A stretch of DNA of 20,554 nt from a virus: positions 1-20,554 of the IMG/VR virus record IMGVR_UViG_3300020470_000583. The stretch is one strand, 5' to 3'. Below are positions 20,321 through 20,554 of this stretch, piece after piece. Position 1 is the first letter of the stretch; every line of letters starts with the position of its first letter. A program made the position numbers and the translations under genes. The notes beneath the pieces are model-generated. The model was given only the letters and a program-made list of their open reading frames with translations. It had not been told where the DNA came from and searched no databases.

Positions 20321-20554
20321 TAGGACAATTATTAGGACCAGTCGCAGGTCTAGCTAGTAGTTGGCTCGATGCAAAAACTACAAAGCAAGCTGCAGAAGCG
20401 AAGCTAAAGCTTACAGAAGCCGAAGCAAAGGCAAAGATACTATTGTCAGAAAAAACAAGCGTTGCCGATTGGGAACGGATTATGGCAGAGAATAGTGGTT
20501 CAAGCTGGAAAGACGAATGGTTCGTTATAATTTTAAGTTTGCCATTAATTTTAT
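20317..20554 (+). CDS. Holin-like protein (GTA_holin_3TM type), truncated by window
   Basis: The last gene starts at ATG 20317 in the ATGA overlap and is open to the end of the window, giving 79 visible residues. It begins MIGQLLGPVAGLASSWLDAKTTKQAAEAKLKL, has an Ala/Lys helical centre and then WERIMAENSGSSWKDEWFVIILSLPLI, where a membrane helix starts. The order (G......WLD.K....A, amphipathic helix, then A..SWKDEW and hydrophobic helix) is what I remember of the gene-transfer-agent-type three-TM holin family. The rest of the gene lies outside, so the number of membrane segments cannot be counted. If correct, it would form the pore that releases lysis enzymes. Confidence 0.65.
   Translation, partial: MIGQLLGPVAGLASSWLDAKTTKQAAEAKLKLTEAEAKAKILLSEKTSVADWERIMAENSGSSWKDEWFVIILSLPLIL

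Noticed and set aside
1-20554. tRNA genes, CRISPR arrays, insertion sequences, attachment sites, phage-type promoters
   Set aside because: Reading both strands I found no cloverleaf, regularly spaced repeat array, transposase, integrase or repeated intergenic promoter motif.

Overview
This window is a stretch of a tailed bacteriophage genome, seen as a free phage or a metagenomic contig. All convincing genes are on the + strand. They are packed with ATGA, TAATG or 8-base overlaps and gaps of a few bases, and no gene-free stretch exceeds about 55 bases. I see no bacterial housekeeping gene, tRNA, integrase, transposase or CRISPR array. The protein set resembles uncultured marine phages as I remember them: an SU10-type capsid, a P22-like portal, a P22 gp10/nozzle-like protein, collar-domain fibres and tiny Lys/Arg-rich proteins. 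The morphology is therefore probably short-tailed (podovirus, SU10/P22-like tail). The host cannot be read from the sequence; a marine alphaproteobacterium is only a guess.

Layout: (1) 1-1572 holds very small basic proteins and one repeat-bearing hypothetical, chained by overlapping stop and start codons. (2) 1573-8741 is the tail and adsorption module: an adaptor-like protein, a small beta-rich structural protein, a collar-domain fibre with seven HxH motifs, two proteins of unknown role, a seven-repeat beta protein, a second fibre-like protein, a tail-assembly-chaperone-like protein, and a 609-residue nozzle/stabilisation protein that carries an inserted cupredoxin-like domain with an apparently complete copper-ligand set. 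(3) 8742-13985 has a conserved small protein followed by four proteins that look like internal virion/ejection proteins. (4) 13986-18307 is the head module in order portal, small protein, scaffold, major capsid protein. A perfect hairpin follows the capsid gene. (5) 18359-20554 contains two small conserved proteins and then a run of membrane-anchored, coiled-coil and holin-like small proteins, probably a lysis or host-interface cassette. The last gene runs off the window.

Together the genes build the shell (scaffold and capsid), the portal-adaptor-nozzle conduit, the ejected core proteins and the receptor-binding fibres. The terminase, replication genes and a recognisable endolysin are not in this window. 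The tail module lies upstream of the head module, so a terminase next to the portal, the common arrangement, is absent here. The most unusual items are the cupredoxin insertion in the nozzle protein, the mirror-spaced HxH fibre, the GTFTLTGQ repeat protein, and the overlapping membrane-protein cluster at the right end.
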